This document shows positions 11,299-20,505 of a stretch of 64,000 bases of DNA, piece after piece; position 1 is the first letter of the stretch, and each line of letters opens with the position of its first letter. The stretch comes from Serratia proteamaculans. GTDB lineage: Bacteria; Pseudomonadota; Gammaproteobacteria; Enterobacterales; Enterobacteriaceae. The translations under genes and the position numbers were made by a program. Under the pieces are notes generated by a model, which searched no databases, was not told the origin of the DNA, and was given only the letters and a program-made list of their open reading frames with translations. The stretch is taken from NCBI RefSeq assembly GCF_013337185.1, contig NZ_SWDE01000001.1, positions 868,001 to 932,000 on the forward strand. The letters run 5' to 3'.

Positions 11299-11678
11299 TA
11301 ATAATTCCTTATCTACAGTGGTGACCCACACGACAGATCACATGAAGAAATACGATATCGTTTAAATACATGATGTTATCAGCGCTATCCGACTTTACTT
11401 TGCCAGATATGTACACTCATATGTACACGATTTAAAATGTACTATGTTGTTACGCCATAACGGAACCGGCAGTGTAACACTATGATTAGCGCGCCATCTA
11501 CCCGCAGTTTGTTAAACGCCCAGACAATGCTTAACACTCACCCTGTTTGGGCATCAGCAGTCAAAAATTTATTCGCAGCGGGCGAGCAATCACAGGACAA
11601 AAATCAGCTATGGCGAACATGCCCCGCTCCCGCTATTCTGATGCCACTAACGGCAGAGTTGAGACAGCATCCCGCATC
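11299..11678. other. Region upstream of thrS and of the small membrane gene
   Basis: Holds the thrS leader and probable promoter on the minus strand. Around 11409-11437 it contains a near-palindrome, ATGTACACTCATATGTACA, with two TGTACA-type units. No further gene is supported. In-frame extensions of the next gene reach to 11547 but look non-coding. Confidence 0.45.
11321..11341 (-). promoter_or_regulatory. Possible thrS translational operator hairpin
   Basis: Just upstream of the thrS ribosome site, GTGA...TCAC closes a short stem whose loop on the minus strand contains CGT, the anticodon of a tRNA-Thr. In E. coli, ThrRS represses its own mRNA by binding an anticodon-like hairpin at this position. 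Only about 4-5 base pairs are visible by eye, so support is moderate. Confidence 0.4.
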
Positions 11679-11900
11679 ATGAACCGGTTATTGAAGTTAC
11701 TCGTTGGCGTCTGCATCGTGCTGGTGGCTATTTTTGCATTGTTACACCTGGGGGCAGACCGCCACCCGAGAGCCATTGCGGTTAACGAACCGCCCATCGA
11801 GTGTGAAGATACGCAGGAGATAACCAGTGATTGTGTGAATGACGATGATGCCAACACTGACGCGCTTCCCGAGCTGACCCCCTCCAGCACTCAGGGATAA
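11679..11900 (+). CDS. Small single-pass membrane protein, function unknown
   Basis: A 73-residue frame starting MNRLLKLLVGVCIVLVAIFALLH-type sequence: one N-terminal transmembrane segment or uncleaved signal (about 4-24), followed by an acidic tail with two Cys (ECEDTQEITSDC) that could form a disulfide outside the membrane, ending in a Pro/Ser/Thr-rich tip. The start is uncertain: in-frame ATGs at 11547 and 11610 give N-terminal extensions without clear coding character, so the one at the hydrophobic segment is preferred. I do not recognise the family. It lies alone between thrS and marC. Confidence 0.5.
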   Translation: MNRLLKLLVGVCIVLVAIFALLHLGADRHPRAIAVNEPPIECEDTQEITSDCVNDDDANTDALPELTPSSTQG

Positions 11901-12027
11901 TGAGCTGCAAACTCCATTCCTTTATATTTACAGGTCACTTCCCTATTGTTGCCGCTGAACACGCGGCAAGTTAGGGTATGACTTTATTCTGCGTCACAAC
12001 ATTTACTGAAAACAGGAAGTCTGCCCC

Positions 12028-12717
12028 ATGACGAGTATTCTGCAGTTATTCCAGGCCATTGGACTGGGTTTGGTGCTACTGCTGCCGCTGGCCAACCCAC
12101 TCACCACGGTCGCACTGTTGCTCGGGCTTTCGGGCAATATGACGCGCGAAGAGCGCAACCAGCAATCGCTGATGGCCTCGGTCTATGTGTTCTTTATCAT
12201 GACGGTGGCGTTCTATGCCGGCCAGTTGGTCATGAACACCTTCGGTATCTCTATTCCCGGCTTGCGGATCGCCGGTGGGCTGATTGTGGCGTTTATTGGC
12301 TTTCGCATGTTGTTCCCACAGCAAAGTGCGGACGAGGCTCCAGAGGTTGAAAGCAAAAGCAATGAGCTGCGCAAGAAAACCTCGGCCAATATCGCCTTTG
12401 TGCCACTGGCGATGCCCAGCACCGCCGGTCCGGGAACCATTGCGATGATCATCAGCTCCGCATCGAGCGTCAAAGAGAACACCCTGGGGTTCGCGCACTG
12501 GGTGCTGCTGGTCGCGCCAGTGGCCATTTTCCTGACGGTAGCCCTGATTTTATGGGGTTGCCTGCGCAGCTCTGGCGCTATCATGCGACTGGTGGGGCAA
12601 AGTGGCATTGAGGCGATCTCACGCCTGATGGGCTTCCTGCTGGTGTGTATGGGGGTGCAATTTATTATCAACGGCATATTGGAGATCATCTCCACCTATA
12701 CCCCAGCCGTTGCCTGA
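12028..12717 (+). CDS. marC: MarC family inner-membrane protein
   Basis: A 229-residue integral membrane protein with six hydrophobic segments and very close to E. coli MarC along its length. Shared blocks include [20 protein letters not shown] near the start, [20 protein letters not shown] (about 73-92), [18 protein letters not shown] (about 124-141) and [19 protein letters not shown] near the C-terminus. The name reflects proximity to marRAB in E. coli; a resistance role was not upheld and the function is unknown. The marRAB operon is not present here. Confidence 0.9.
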   Translation: MTSILQLFQAIGLGLVLLLPLANPLTTVALLLGLSGNMTREERNQQSLMASVYVFFIMTVAFYAGQLVMNTFGISIPGLRIAGGLIVAFIGFRMLFPQQSADEAPEVESKSNELRKKTSANIAFVPLAMPSTAGPGTIAMIISSASSVKENTLGFAHWVLLVAPVAIFLTVALILWGCLRSSGAIMRLVGQSGIEAISRLMGFLLVCMGVQFIINGILEIISTYTPAVA

Positions 12718-12727
12718 GCCATAAATA

Positions 12728-12749
12728 CGGGCGCAAACCGCGCCCGTTT
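12728..12749. terminator. Terminator between convergent marC and binding-protein gene
   Basis: CGGGCGC-AAACC-GCGCCCG forms a 7-bp GC stem followed by TTTCACTTACTT. It lies in the 35-base gap between converging genes and may serve marC mainly. Confidence 0.7.
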
Positions 12750-12752
12750 CAC

Positions 12753-13886
12753 TTACTTACCTGCAGGTGCCTGCGCGCCTAAAATACCCTGACCTTCCGG
12801 CACTTCAGTAAAACGACTGAGGATCTCACTGTAGGTTTTCGCCGGATCCAAATCCTGGAACTGGTTCGGATAGATAAACTTCGCCAAATACTCCAGCCCA
12901 ACGATATTGTACGGGTGATTGTAGAAATTGTGATAGATGCCATAGAAGCGACCGTCTTTTACCGCCGAAAGCTGGGCAAAACCTGGGCGCTGTTTCATTG
13001 CGTTGAACGCAGCATCCACCTGCTGTTGCGTCACACCATAACCAAAAGGCACCGCGGCGTTGGTTTTGCTGGCCCATTGGGAGCCGGAGACAATATAGGC
13101 ATCCGGCTTCATGCTGATCACTTTCTCAAGCGAGACGTCGCCCGTCGCGCCCGGTAACAGTTCCGAACCCACATTGCGTGCGCCTACCGCCTCAATCATC
13201 CCACCCCAGCCGACATGAGCATGGGTGAAACAGCAAGACTCCAGCCCGTTCAGACCGGCTTTGGCTTCAATAAACACCAACGGCTTTGGCTCTACCGTTT
13301 TGGTTTTATCGAGGATGCTCTGATAGTGCTGCTGATAAAAGTCGGTGTACTGTTTCGCTTCACTTTCACGGTTCAGGGTTTCACCCAGCAAGGTAATGCT
13401 TTTCGGGGTGTTCTCCACCGGTTTCAGCATGGTATCGATAAACAACACCGGAATATTCAGCGCTTGCAGCTTGTCGAGTACACCCGTCTGGCTCAGAGAA
13501 GGTTTAGAGCGTAGCTGCGCCACCATCAGATCAGGGTGTTTGGCGATCACGCTTTCCAGGTTAATCTCGCCCTTGTCGCTAAACCCCATATCGATAATGT
13601 TCCTGGCTTCTGGCCACTTGCTTTGCAGAATTTTCCAGGTCTCGCCATCGCTCTTCTTCAGCAGGTTGTTCCACGCTACCAGCCGGCTAAAGGGATCGGC
13701 GCGATCGAGCAACGCCAACGTCAGAATATCGCGCCCATCCTGCACCACAATGCGTTTCGGCTCTTGTTTAATCGTCAGGGTTTGACCGGCGGTATCGGTC
13801 AGGGTGAGTGGATAAGTGGTCGCCATCACCTGAGTAGACAGACCACAGGCACAGGCCAAAGCCAGTAGGGTTATTCGACGGTGCAC
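12753..13886 (-). CDS. Periplasmic iron-complex-type ABC binding protein
   Basis: A 377-residue exported solute-binding protein of the FepB/BtuF (TroA-like) fold. GTG start with AAGGAG upstream; residues 1-22 are a Sec signal ending VMA. The mature part has the usual two lobes: QEPKRIVVQDGRDILTLALL at the front and a later ATGDVSLEKVISMKPDAYIVSGS block, where such proteins describe the ligand cleft. A CC pair (ESCCFTHAHVGWGG, about 216-229) is notable. No permease or ATPase gene is adjacent, so it must share a transporter elsewhere. A Fur-like site upstream suggests iron control and an iron-chelate or haem-related ligand; the exact substrate is unknown. Confidence 0.75.
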   Translation of the reverse strand: MHRRITLLALACACGLSTQVMATTYPLTLTDTAGQTLTIKQEPKRIVVQDGRDILTLALLDRADPFSRLVAWNNLLKKSDGETWKILQSKWPEARNIIDMGFSDKGEINLESVIAKHPDLMVAQLRSKPSLSQTGVLDKLQALNIPVLFIDTMLKPVENTPKSITLLGETLNRESEAKQYTDFYQQHYQSILDKTKTVEPKPLVFIEAKAGLNGLESCCFTHAHVGWGGMIEAVGARNVGSELLPGATGDVSLEKVISMKPDAYIVSGSQWASKTNAAVPFGYGVTQQQVDAAFNAMKQRPGFAQLSAVKDGRFYGIYHNFYNHPYNIVGLEYLAKFIYPNQFQDLDPAKTYSEILSRFTEVPEGQGILGAQAPAGK

Positions 13887-13928
13887 GTAAAAACTCCTTA
13901 GCGTTGAAAATCAATTCAGAAATAATAA

Positions 13929-13943
13929 TGAGAATTGCTCCCA
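13929..13943 (-). promoter_or_regulatory. Possible Fur box before the binding-protein gene
   Basis: On the minus strand TGGGAGC-A-ATTCTCA matches 9 of 14 positions of the Fur 7-1-7 consensus TGATAAT-N-ATTATCA. The sequence around it (GATAATGG..., ...CATTATTATT) extends the match. It lies about 45 bases before the GTG start. Confidence 0.45.
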
Positions 13944-14006
13944 TTATCAAAGCTGGCGCCGGGCGAGTTTTCGTTTAATTGAAAAAAGATGTGAACAGCA
14001 ACAAGG

Positions 14007-14030
14007 TGGTGCGCCGGAATCGGCGCACCA
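14007..14030 (-). terminator. Hairpin terminator after the SdaC-like gene
   Basis: TGGTGCGCCG-GAAT-CGGCGCACCA, a perfect 10-bp stem starting 7 bases after the stop codon. The U-tract is weak (CCTTGTTGC). Confidence 0.6.
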
Positions 14031-14036
14031 GTCAGG

Positions 14037-15320
14037 TTAAATCAGGCCGTAAATCAGCGCCGACAGCGCAATCAGCCCCATCACCAGCACGAATACATTG
14101 CTCAGCGCGCGATAACGACGCATGGCAGGTACCTTACGCACCGCATACATCGGCAAAATAAACAGGATCGCCGCGATCAATGGGCCGCTGATGGTTTCAA
14201 TAATGTGCAACGCACTCGGGTTCCAGACCGTCGCCGCCCAGGTCAGCAGAAACAGCAACACGGCAGAAATACGGTGCGTAATGCGCGAGCTTAGCGGCTT
14301 GCCGACTGCTCGCGTCAGGCCGTCAATCAGGCTGGTCGCCCCTTCGGTCACCCCCAGTGAGGTGCCCAGGTAGGACTTGGCCATCGCCAGCATCGCCATC
14401 ATCGGCCCCAAATAGGCAATCAGCGGGTTCGAGAATTTGTTCGCCAGCGTGGTCAGTACGGTAATGTTTTGATCTTTCGCCTGCTGCATATCCTCGTGGG
14501 ACAGGCTCAGTACGCAACTGAAGACAAAGAACAGCACCGTGACGCAGATCAGCACGTAGCTGTAGCGCATGATCCGCGCGCAGCGGCGTTCAGCCAGTTC
14601 GCCATACAGGCTCTTTTGGGTCGAGGCAAAGGACGAAATAATCGGCGCATGGCTAAAGGAAAACACCATGACCGGCACCGCCAACCACAATGAATGCCAC
14701 AAATCCGGGCTACTGAACTGAGTGTTCGCCAGGCCACTGACAAAGTTGGCGGTTTGCCAGGTCGGCATCAGGTACAGCGAAATGCCCATCAAAAATACCA
14801 GCAGTGGAAATACCAGTATACCCATCGCCGATACGATGCCGTCTTTACCACGCAGCAGCACCAGATTCAGCACCACTACCACCGCCAGGCTCAGCCAGAT
14901 ACGGGGTGGCGACGTCAGGTGAAACTGATGCGTCAGGAAGCTGTCCAGCGCGTTGGTGATCGAAATGCTGTACACCAGCACGATCGGGAAGAACGCCATC
15001 AGGTACAGCACCATGATGATTTTACCGGCCAGCACGCCAAAGTGCTCGACCACCACATCATGGATATTGCCGTCACGGCTGGAGCCGGAAAGCACAAAGC
15101 GGCTCAGTGCGCGATGCGGTAAATAGGTCAGTGGGAAGGCAAACAGTGCCATCAGCAACAGCACCAGTGGGCCGTTTAAGCCGGCGTTGATCGGCAGAAA
15201 CAACGTACCTGCCCCCACCGCAGTGGCATAGAGACCAAACATCCAGACGGTATCCGTCTTGTTCCATTTGCCCGGCTGGGCGGCAGCCAGCGTGCCTGAA
15301 TCGGGAGAAATCGTACTCAT
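14037..15320 (-). CDS. SdaC/TdcC-family serine/threonine transporter
   Basis: Proton-coupled amino acid permease of the HAAAP (STP) family, 427 residues from the ATG at 15320, with eleven predicted membrane segments. It aligns by eye with E. coli SdaC throughout: KTDTVWMFGLYATAVGAGTLFLPI near the start, VPVMVFSFSHAPIISSFAST in the middle, and a C-terminus containing PMYAVRKVPAMRRYR and SNVFVLVMGLIALSALIYGLI-like sequence. A TTG 10 codons upstream is a less likely start. No serine deaminase gene is adjacent, so serine is the best guess for the substrate but not proven. Confidence 0.8.
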   Translation of the reverse strand: MSTISPDSGTLAAAQPGKWNKTDTVWMFGLYATAVGAGTLFLPINAGLNGPLVLLLMALFAFPLTYLPHRALSRFVLSGSSRDGNIHDVVVEHFGVLAGKIIMVLYLMAFFPIVLVYSISITNALDSFLTHQFHLTSPPRIWLSLAVVVVLNLVLLRGKDGIVSAMGILVFPLLVFLMGISLYLMPTWQTANFVSGLANTQFSSPDLWHSLWLAVPVMVFSFSHAPIISSFASTQKSLYGELAERRCARIMRYSYVLICVTVLFFVFSCVLSLSHEDMQQAKDQNITVLTTLANKFSNPLIAYLGPMMAMLAMAKSYLGTSLGVTEGATSLIDGLTRAVGKPLSSRITHRISAVLLFLLTWAATVWNPSALHIIETISGPLIAAILFILPMYAVRKVPAMRRYRALSNVFVLVMGLIALSALIYGLI

Positions 15321-15542
15321 AGGAAAGCTTACCTTAATCTGCAGCGACAACGATTGCGCCTAACGGGATATCCCTCTCCGCGAATTTTTAATAATAATCA
15401 GTTAGTTAACTCAGAATTTCATTCTTATGCCTGGTAAAAGGACGGCAAAGGATAATTAAAAACGTTGCCCAGGTCTATCTCTCACTGGTTGAGTGGCTAT
15501 TTGGCGAACAATAATCGCTGTAAAAACCGACTACGCAGCACA

Positions 15543-15569
15543 AAAAACTAGGGCCTCTAACGAGGCCCT
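15543..15569 (-). terminator. Terminator after the cytochrome c subunit gene
   Basis: AGGGCCTC-TAAC-GAGGCCCT forms an 8-bp stem. On the minus strand it is followed by AGTTTTTTG. It ends the three-gene dehydrogenase operon. Confidence 0.85.
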
Positions 15570-15580
15570 GGGAGGATGAC

Positions 15581-16900
15581 TTACTTGTTGGCGTCCGGAT
15601 GTTCCGGTACGGCGGCGCTGCCCATGTCCTTTTGGTCTTTGCGCACGCTGGCCACGTCTGAGGCGCTGACCGGCTTGGCGCTGTTACCCCAGCTGGAACG
15701 AATGAAGTTAACCACTTCCGCTACCTGCTGGTCGTTCAGGCGCCAGCCAAACGGTGGCATGGTGATATTGGATACCGCCCCCTTCACCGCCGGCGTGGTG
15801 TTACCGGTCAGCACGATGTGGATCAACGAGGTCGCATCTTCGGTCTGCACCACCGGGTTGCCCTTCAGCGCCGGGAAGGCACGCTTGTAACCCACGCCGT
15901 CGGTACGGTGGCAGGCAGCACAGTTATCGACGTACAACGCCGCTCCGGGCTTGCTGTCGTCACCGCGCCACAGATCCTTGGCTACGCTGTCTTCTACCGG
16001 TGCGGCCTGTTGTTTGCCGTCTTTCGGCGGCAACGTTTTCAGGTAACGCGAAATCGCCGTCAGATCCTCATCGCTGAGATACTGCAGGCTGTGTTCAACC
16101 ACGTCGCTCATACCGCCAAACACGATGGACTTATCGTTACGCCCGGTTTTCAGGAACTCGGTCAGTTCGGCCTCGCTCCAGGTACCCAGCCCATCCTTGT
16201 TGTCACCGCGCAGACTGGATGCCACCCACCCGTCGATCGGCGCATTGCTGCCGGACAGATAGTTGTCACCGTCGTTATTGCTCAGCGCTTTTTCCTGCAT
16301 GGTAATGCTGCGTGGCGTATGGCAGGCACCGCAGTGACCCAGCCCTTCCACCAGATAGCGACCCCGCTCAATCACCGGGTCGGCCTTGGTGTCAGCCACA
16401 AAGTCCGCCGGTGATGGCGCAAACATGCCGCGCCAGATACTCAGCGGCCAGCGCATTGACAGCGGCCAGGGAATATCGGAATCCTTGTTGGCCTGCTCCA
16501 CCGCCGGTACGCCGTGCATGAAGTAGGCATACATGGCGCGCATGTCGTCCTCTTTCACCAGCGCGAACGACGGATAAGGCATCGCCGGGTACAGGGTGCT
16601 ACCGTTTTTGGCGACGCCCTTACGTACCGCATTGTCGAAGTCTTCGAAGCTGTAATCACCAATGCCGGTTTTCTTGTCCGGTGAGATATTGGTGGAATAA
16701 ATGGTGCCGATCGGCGTCTCCATCGCCAGCCCCCCGGCAAACTCTTTACCGCTTTTGCCGTTGGTGTGGCAGGCCACGCAGTCACCGGCACGCGCCAGAT
16801 ACTCGCCGCGTTTGATCAACTCGCTGCTGACCGTGGCGTCCTGCGCCCAGACGGAGAAACTCAGTGCACTGAGAACCAGTGCGGGAACAAATGCTTTCAT
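15581..16900 (-). CDS. Triheme cytochrome c subunit, gluconate-type dehydrogenase
   Basis: Membrane-associated cytochrome that passes electrons from the flavoprotein to ubiquinone. The 439-residue precursor has a Sec signal (cleavage after SVWAQ, about residue 20) and three heme-binding CXXCH motifs: CVACH at 41-45, CGACH at 190-194 and CAACH at 327-331, each in its own cytochrome c domain. This is the usual layout of the cytochrome subunit of FAD-dependent gluconate 2-dehydrogenase and related alcohol or 2-ketogluconate dehydrogenases. It is last in the order small subunit, flavoprotein, cytochrome, with a 12-base gap from the flavoprotein gene. Confidence 0.88.
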   Translation of the reverse strand: MKAFVPALVLSALSFSVWAQDATVSSELIKRGEYLARAGDCVACHTNGKSGKEFAGGLAMETPIGTIYSTNISPDKKTGIGDYSFEDFDNAVRKGVAKNGSTLYPAMPYPSFALVKEDDMRAMYAYFMHGVPAVEQANKDSDIPWPLSMRWPLSIWRGMFAPSPADFVADTKADPVIERGRYLVEGLGHCGACHTPRSITMQEKALSNNDGDNYLSGSNAPIDGWVASSLRGDNKDGLGTWSEAELTEFLKTGRNDKSIVFGGMSDVVEHSLQYLSDEDLTAISRYLKTLPPKDGKQQAAPVEDSVAKDLWRGDDSKPGAALYVDNCAACHRTDGVGYKRAFPALKGNPVVQTEDATSLIHIVLTGNTTPAVKGAVSNITMPPFGWRLNDQQVAEVVNFIRSSWGNSAKPVSASDVASVRKDQKDMGSAAVPEHPDANK

Positions 16901-16912
16901 CAGTCGCCGTCC

Positions 16913-18694
16913 TTATGCCTGCACCAAAGGGCCTGGGTTTTTCAGATACTGCTCGCGAATAGCGCGGGCAGACCAGTAAGCCAACGCGGCCACGGTGCCG
17001 GTCGGGTTGTAACCCAGCCCCTGCGGAAAAGCCGACGCGCCGATCGAGAACACGTTATGGACGTCCCAGCTTTGCAAATAGCGGTTCACCGCGCTGGTCT
17101 TCGGATCTTCGCCCATCACCGCACCGCCGTTCATATGGGTGGTTTGGTAGCTGGTGGTATCGAAATGGCTGTTGGCATTTTTCGGGCTGCCAGAAATCAG
17201 TTTCGGGTTCATGGCCTTGGCGATCGGTGCCATTTTGTCGTACATAAATTGCGCCATCTTGATGTCGTTTTCCTGCCAGTCGAAGGTCATGCGCAGCAGC
17301 GGCTGGCCGAACACGTTCTTGTAGGTAGGATCGAGATCCAGATAGTTGCTGCGATAGGACTGGTGCGCGCCGTGGGCATCCATCGAGACATGATGGGTAT
17401 AGGCATCGGCCACCGCCGCTTTCCATTGACTGCCCCAGGCCGGGGTGCCCGGAGGGGTTGGCAAGCCGGAGATCGGTTTGGTACCCGCCTGGTTGACCCA
17501 GAACGGCGAACCGCCAACGAAGCCGGCTTCGGCATGGTCAAAGTTGTCGGCGTTGAAGTCGTCCACACCCACACCATTACCACCAGCGCCGATGAACGGG
17601 TTGGTAAACACGTCCTTGTCGAAAAACGCCTTGATGGTGGTCAGGTTTTGGTAAGCAAAGTTACGCCCAACCACGCCTTCGCCGGTCACCGGATCGTAAG
17701 GTTTGCCGATGCCGGACAGCAGCATCAGGTGAACGTTGTGGAACTGGAACGCGCCCAGGATCACCAGCTCGGCCGGTTGTTCAACTTCACGGCCCTGCGC
17801 GTCGATATAATTCACGCTGGTTGCGCGAGATTTATCGTCGGTCAGGTTCACCTTCAGCACGTTGGCGTTAGTGCGCAGCTCGAAGCGTTTCTCCATGCGC
17901 AATGCCGGCAGAATATTGACGTTCGGCGAGGCCTTGGAATACATATAGCAGGCGTAACCACTGCAGAAACCGCAGAAGTTGCACGGCCCCATCTGCGCGC
18001 CGTACGGATTGGTGTAAGAATCCGAAGTGTTGGCAGAAGGCAGGTTATAAGGGTGATAGCCCACATCCCGCGCCGCTTTCTCAAACATTTGCGCAGAGAA
18101 AGTATTCTTCTGCGCCGGCAACGGGAAGTTGTCGGAACGGTCCGCCGCAAAGGGGTTACCGCCCTTCGGTGCCATTTTCTGGCCCTTGACGGTCCAGGCG
18201 GTGCCGGAGGTGCCGAACACTTTCTCCGCCTTGTCGAAGAAAGGCTCCAGCTCGTCATAGGTGACACCGAAGTCCTGAATGGTCATGTCCTTCGGGATGA
18301 AGCTTTTGCCATAACGTTCTTCGTAGTGGCTACGCATGCGCAGTTCGATAGGATCGATACGGAAATGCACGCCAGACCAGTGCAGGCCTGCGCCACCCAC
18401 GCCGGTACCCGGCAGGAACGCCGCCAACTGGCGGTAAGGCACCGCCGTCTGGCTGGTATTGTGACGAATGGTCACGGTGCTTTTTGACAAGTCCTGGAAC
18501 AGCTTGCGGCGAATGTTATAGGTCAGTTCGTCGATCACCTGCGGGTAGGAACCGTCCGGGTAGGTATCGCGCATCGGGCCGCGCTCCAGCGCCACCACGT
18601 TGAGCCCGGCCTCGGTCAGTTCTTTGGCCATAATGGCGCCCACCCAGCCGAAGCCGACGATCACCGCGTCTACTTTTTTCATTACCGTTGCCAT
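16913..18694 (-). CDS. GMC-family flavoprotein subunit, gluconate-type dehydrogenase
   Basis: Catalytic FAD subunit, 593 residues. The N-terminus has a Rossmann FAD motif (VIVGFGWVGAIMAKELTEAG, about 11-30, ending in an acidic ALERG). A cysteine-rich GPCNFCGFCSGYACYMYSKA stretch (about 232-251) is typical of the membrane gluconate/2-ketogluconate/sorbitol group. The C-terminal block, HMNGGAVMGEDPKTSAVN followed by SIGASAFPQGLGYNPTGTVAA, includes the expected catalytic His/Asn region. It lacks a signal peptide and presumably rides out with the Tat-exported small subunit. Gluconate is the most likely substrate from gene order and family, but 2-ketogluconate cannot be excluded. Confidence 0.85.
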   Translation of the reverse strand: MATVMKKVDAVIVGFGWVGAIMAKELTEAGLNVVALERGPMRDTYPDGSYPQVIDELTYNIRRKLFQDLSKSTVTIRHNTSQTAVPYRQLAAFLPGTGVGGAGLHWSGVHFRIDPIELRMRSHYEERYGKSFIPKDMTIQDFGVTYDELEPFFDKAEKVFGTSGTAWTVKGQKMAPKGGNPFAADRSDNFPLPAQKNTFSAQMFEKAARDVGYHPYNLPSANTSDSYTNPYGAQMGPCNFCGFCSGYACYMYSKASPNVNILPALRMEKRFELRTNANVLKVNLTDDKSRATSVNYIDAQGREVEQPAELVILGAFQFHNVHLMLLSGIGKPYDPVTGEGVVGRNFAYQNLTTIKAFFDKDVFTNPFIGAGGNGVGVDDFNADNFDHAEAGFVGGSPFWVNQAGTKPISGLPTPPGTPAWGSQWKAAVADAYTHHVSMDAHGAHQSYRSNYLDLDPTYKNVFGQPLLRMTFDWQENDIKMAQFMYDKMAPIAKAMNPKLISGSPKNANSHFDTTSYQTTHMNGGAVMGEDPKTSAVNRYLQSWDVHNVFSIGASAFPQGLGYNPTGTVAALAYWSARAIREQYLKNPGPLVQA

Positions 18695-18696
18695 TG

Positions 18697-19422
18697 TTAC
18701 CCCCTCTCCCCACGAATTGATACCGGGGGTAAGGGATAACGTTCCCCTCGTTCAACCCAGTCCATAAAGTCGGCGCGCGCGCCCGGAAAATTAATCAGCT
18801 TCCAACCGACCATGTCTTTATTGCCGCCATGGATCGGATCGCTGAAGAAACCTTCGCGGGTGTTTTGCAACAAATAGGAGAAGAACAGCTTGGCAGGCAA
18901 CTGCGCAAACTCGGCTTCGCCGGACTCAAATTTCTGCAACAGCGTGTCCTGCTGTGCGGCGTCCAGCTCGGCAAAAACTTTACCGGCGGTTTTCTTGCAG
19001 TAGGCATCGGCATCAGCGATACCCAGGTTGTAGATCTGTTTCGGCACCAGCGGCAGTTGATAACCCATTTCCTTCGGAACATCCGGGTTAAACGGCCCCT
19101 GCATATACCAGATGGATCCGGTGGCGTACGGGGTATTCATCTGACGATCGATAAACTCCGGCACGCCGGCTTCCAGCGCGCCAGGGCCACGATCGTCGGC
19201 CGGGATCAGGCGTGCCACTGCCGCCTTGACGAAGGCCCATTCTTCCGGGGTAAAGAACGTAGGCTGGTAGTCGCTTTGTTTTGGGGTGTCTGTTGCCGCG
19301 ACCGCCGGTATTGAGGCTGTCAGCGCGCTAACGCCGCTGCCGCCAATCACCGCTGCGGGGATTAAAGTCATCGATTTCAGCAGGAAATCGCGCCGTGAAT
19401 TGTTAGTTTTATCGTCCGACAT
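18697..19422 (-). CDS. Small (gamma) subunit of gluconate-type dehydrogenase, Tat signal
   Basis: A 241-residue protein of the gluconate 2-dehydrogenase subunit 3 family. Starting at the ATG at 19422 (MSDDKTNN) it has a twin-arginine signal with SRRDFLLKS at about 9-17, followed by a hydrophobic stretch and an Ala-rich cleavage region. It therefore likely carries the folded flavoprotein to the periplasm. The core [21 protein letters not shown] is typical of the family. An upstream in-frame start at 19464 would displace the Tat motif from the N-terminus. The flavoprotein gene starts 2 bases after its stop. Confidence 0.85.
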   Translation of the reverse strand: MSDDKTNNSRRDFLLKSMTLIPAAVIGGSGVSALTASIPAVAATDTPKQSDYQPTFFTPEEWAFVKAAVARLIPADDRGPGALEAGVPEFIDRQMNTPYATGSIWYMQGPFNPDVPKEMGYQLPLVPKQIYNLGIADADAYCKKTAGKVFAELDAAQQDTLLQKFESGEAEFAQLPAKLFFSYLLQNTREGFFSDPIHGGNKDMVGWKLINFPGARADFMDWVERGERYPLPPVSIRGERG

Positions 19423-19730
19423 ATCACATTCCATCCAAAGATAATCACAACTATTTAACCTCAACCTTGCGGTCGATGCGGGTTTTAAACATAAATTGTT
19501 ACTTATTTGTATATTTATTGAAGCTCAGAATGTGAGCGAACGCCACAATGTTACCGGTAACTTATTGAATGAACGTAAAGATTTGCAGGTTAATGTAAAA
19601 TTAACTATTCGTGCGGTTTTTTAGGTAACAGGATGGGAAATAACGAAAAATGGGAGCTGCATCGCGCTTTGACCCTGCGCCAATAAAAAACCGGCCCCAT
19701 TAAGGGGCCGATTTAGCAAACAAATCTGAA
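19423..19730. other. Intergenic region upstream of the dehydrogenase operon
   Basis: About 308 bases. It should contain the dehydrogenase promoter on the minus strand; TTGTTACTTATTTGTATATTTATTG near 19496-19520 is AT-rich. The right part holds the emtA terminator at 19684-19710. No gene seen. Confidence 0.5.
19684..19710 (-). terminator. Terminator after emtA
   Basis: CGGCCCC-ATTAA-GGGGCCG, a 7-bp stem followed on the minus strand by GTTTTTTATT, 20 bases past the emtA stop. Confidence 0.88.
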
Positions 19731-20396
19731 CTAGGGCGACATTGCCTGGTAGGCGGTGGTGACCTTCCATAAATAGCGTGGCGCTTGCGGGGCCGGATGC
19801 TTTTTCTGGATGTGTTGGTAGAACTCATCCGGACTCATCTGGTTAATGCGATTCACCGCCACACGCTTGTCCGACGAGAAGGTACGCAGCATGGCGCCTG
19901 CCCCATTCACATAAGAAACGATGGTGGCGTAACGTAATGTTTGTGGATCGTTGATCCCGGCTAGCTGCTGGCTTTGAAGAATATTGATATAGGCCGTTCC
20001 CAGATCAATATTAACCGCCGGATCCTTCAACTCACGCGAGCTTGGTTGCCCGCTTCTTCCTTTAAGACGATAGGCGTCACGCCCGGCGGTTGAAGGTTTC
20101 AGCTGCATTAATCCCACTGCGTTCGAGGTACTGACTGCATTCGGGTTAAACCCGGACTCTACCTGAATAATCGCTTTAATCAGCGTTTCGTCAACGCCAT
20201 AGCTGTTAGCGGCCTGACGAATGTAATCGTTATAGGCTACCGGTGTCCCCGTACGGTTAACTGGAGCCTGCGGGGGAGCCTTTAACCAACCACCACGCGA
20301 TGTGCCACTGCCTGAAATATTGTTTGCTGTTTGGGGGTCTTTGGCACAACCCGACAAAAGCAAAATTGCCGTCAGGCAACCTATTTTTGTTTTCAC
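19731..20396 (-). CDS. emtA: EmtA (MltE), endo-type lytic murein transglycosylase
   Basis: Outer-membrane lipoprotein that cleaves peptidoglycan glycan strands internally. A GTG at 20396 gives 221 residues starting VKTKIGCLTAILLLSGC, a lipoprotein signal with lipobox LSGC. GGAG and AGGG lie just upstream; a longer ATG start at 20438 would bury the signal. The SLT domain follows (about 60-200), with catalytic Glu in IKAIIQVESGFNPNAVS, then GLMQLKPSTAGRDAY and VSYVNGAGA. The tail HPAPQAPRYLWK matches E. coli EmtA (HPAPQAPRYIYK). Confidence 0.9.
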   Translation of the reverse strand: MKTKIGCLTAILLLSGCAKDPQTANNISGSGTSRGGWLKAPPQAPVNRTGTPVAYNDYIRQAANSYGVDETLIKAIIQVESGFNPNAVSTSNAVGLMQLKPSTAGRDAYRLKGRSGQPSSRELKDPAVNIDLGTAYINILQSQQLAGINDPQTLRYATIVSYVNGAGAMLRTFSSDKRVAVNRINQMSPDEFYQHIQKKHPAPQAPRYLWKVTTAYQAMSP

Positions 20397-20505
20397 AGAA
20401 TCCCTCACTCCTTTCAATGAGTTGCGTAGCATATACAACTTGTAAGGACGCCTGTACGCTTTTTTTGGTCTAATCTCAAGCTACTCGTATACCAAGAGGT
20501 GATTT

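Noticed and set aside
16766-18487. 573-codon plus-strand reading frame
   Set aside because: Antisense shadow of the GMC flavoprotein gene; composition is non-protein-like and rich in His and Arg.
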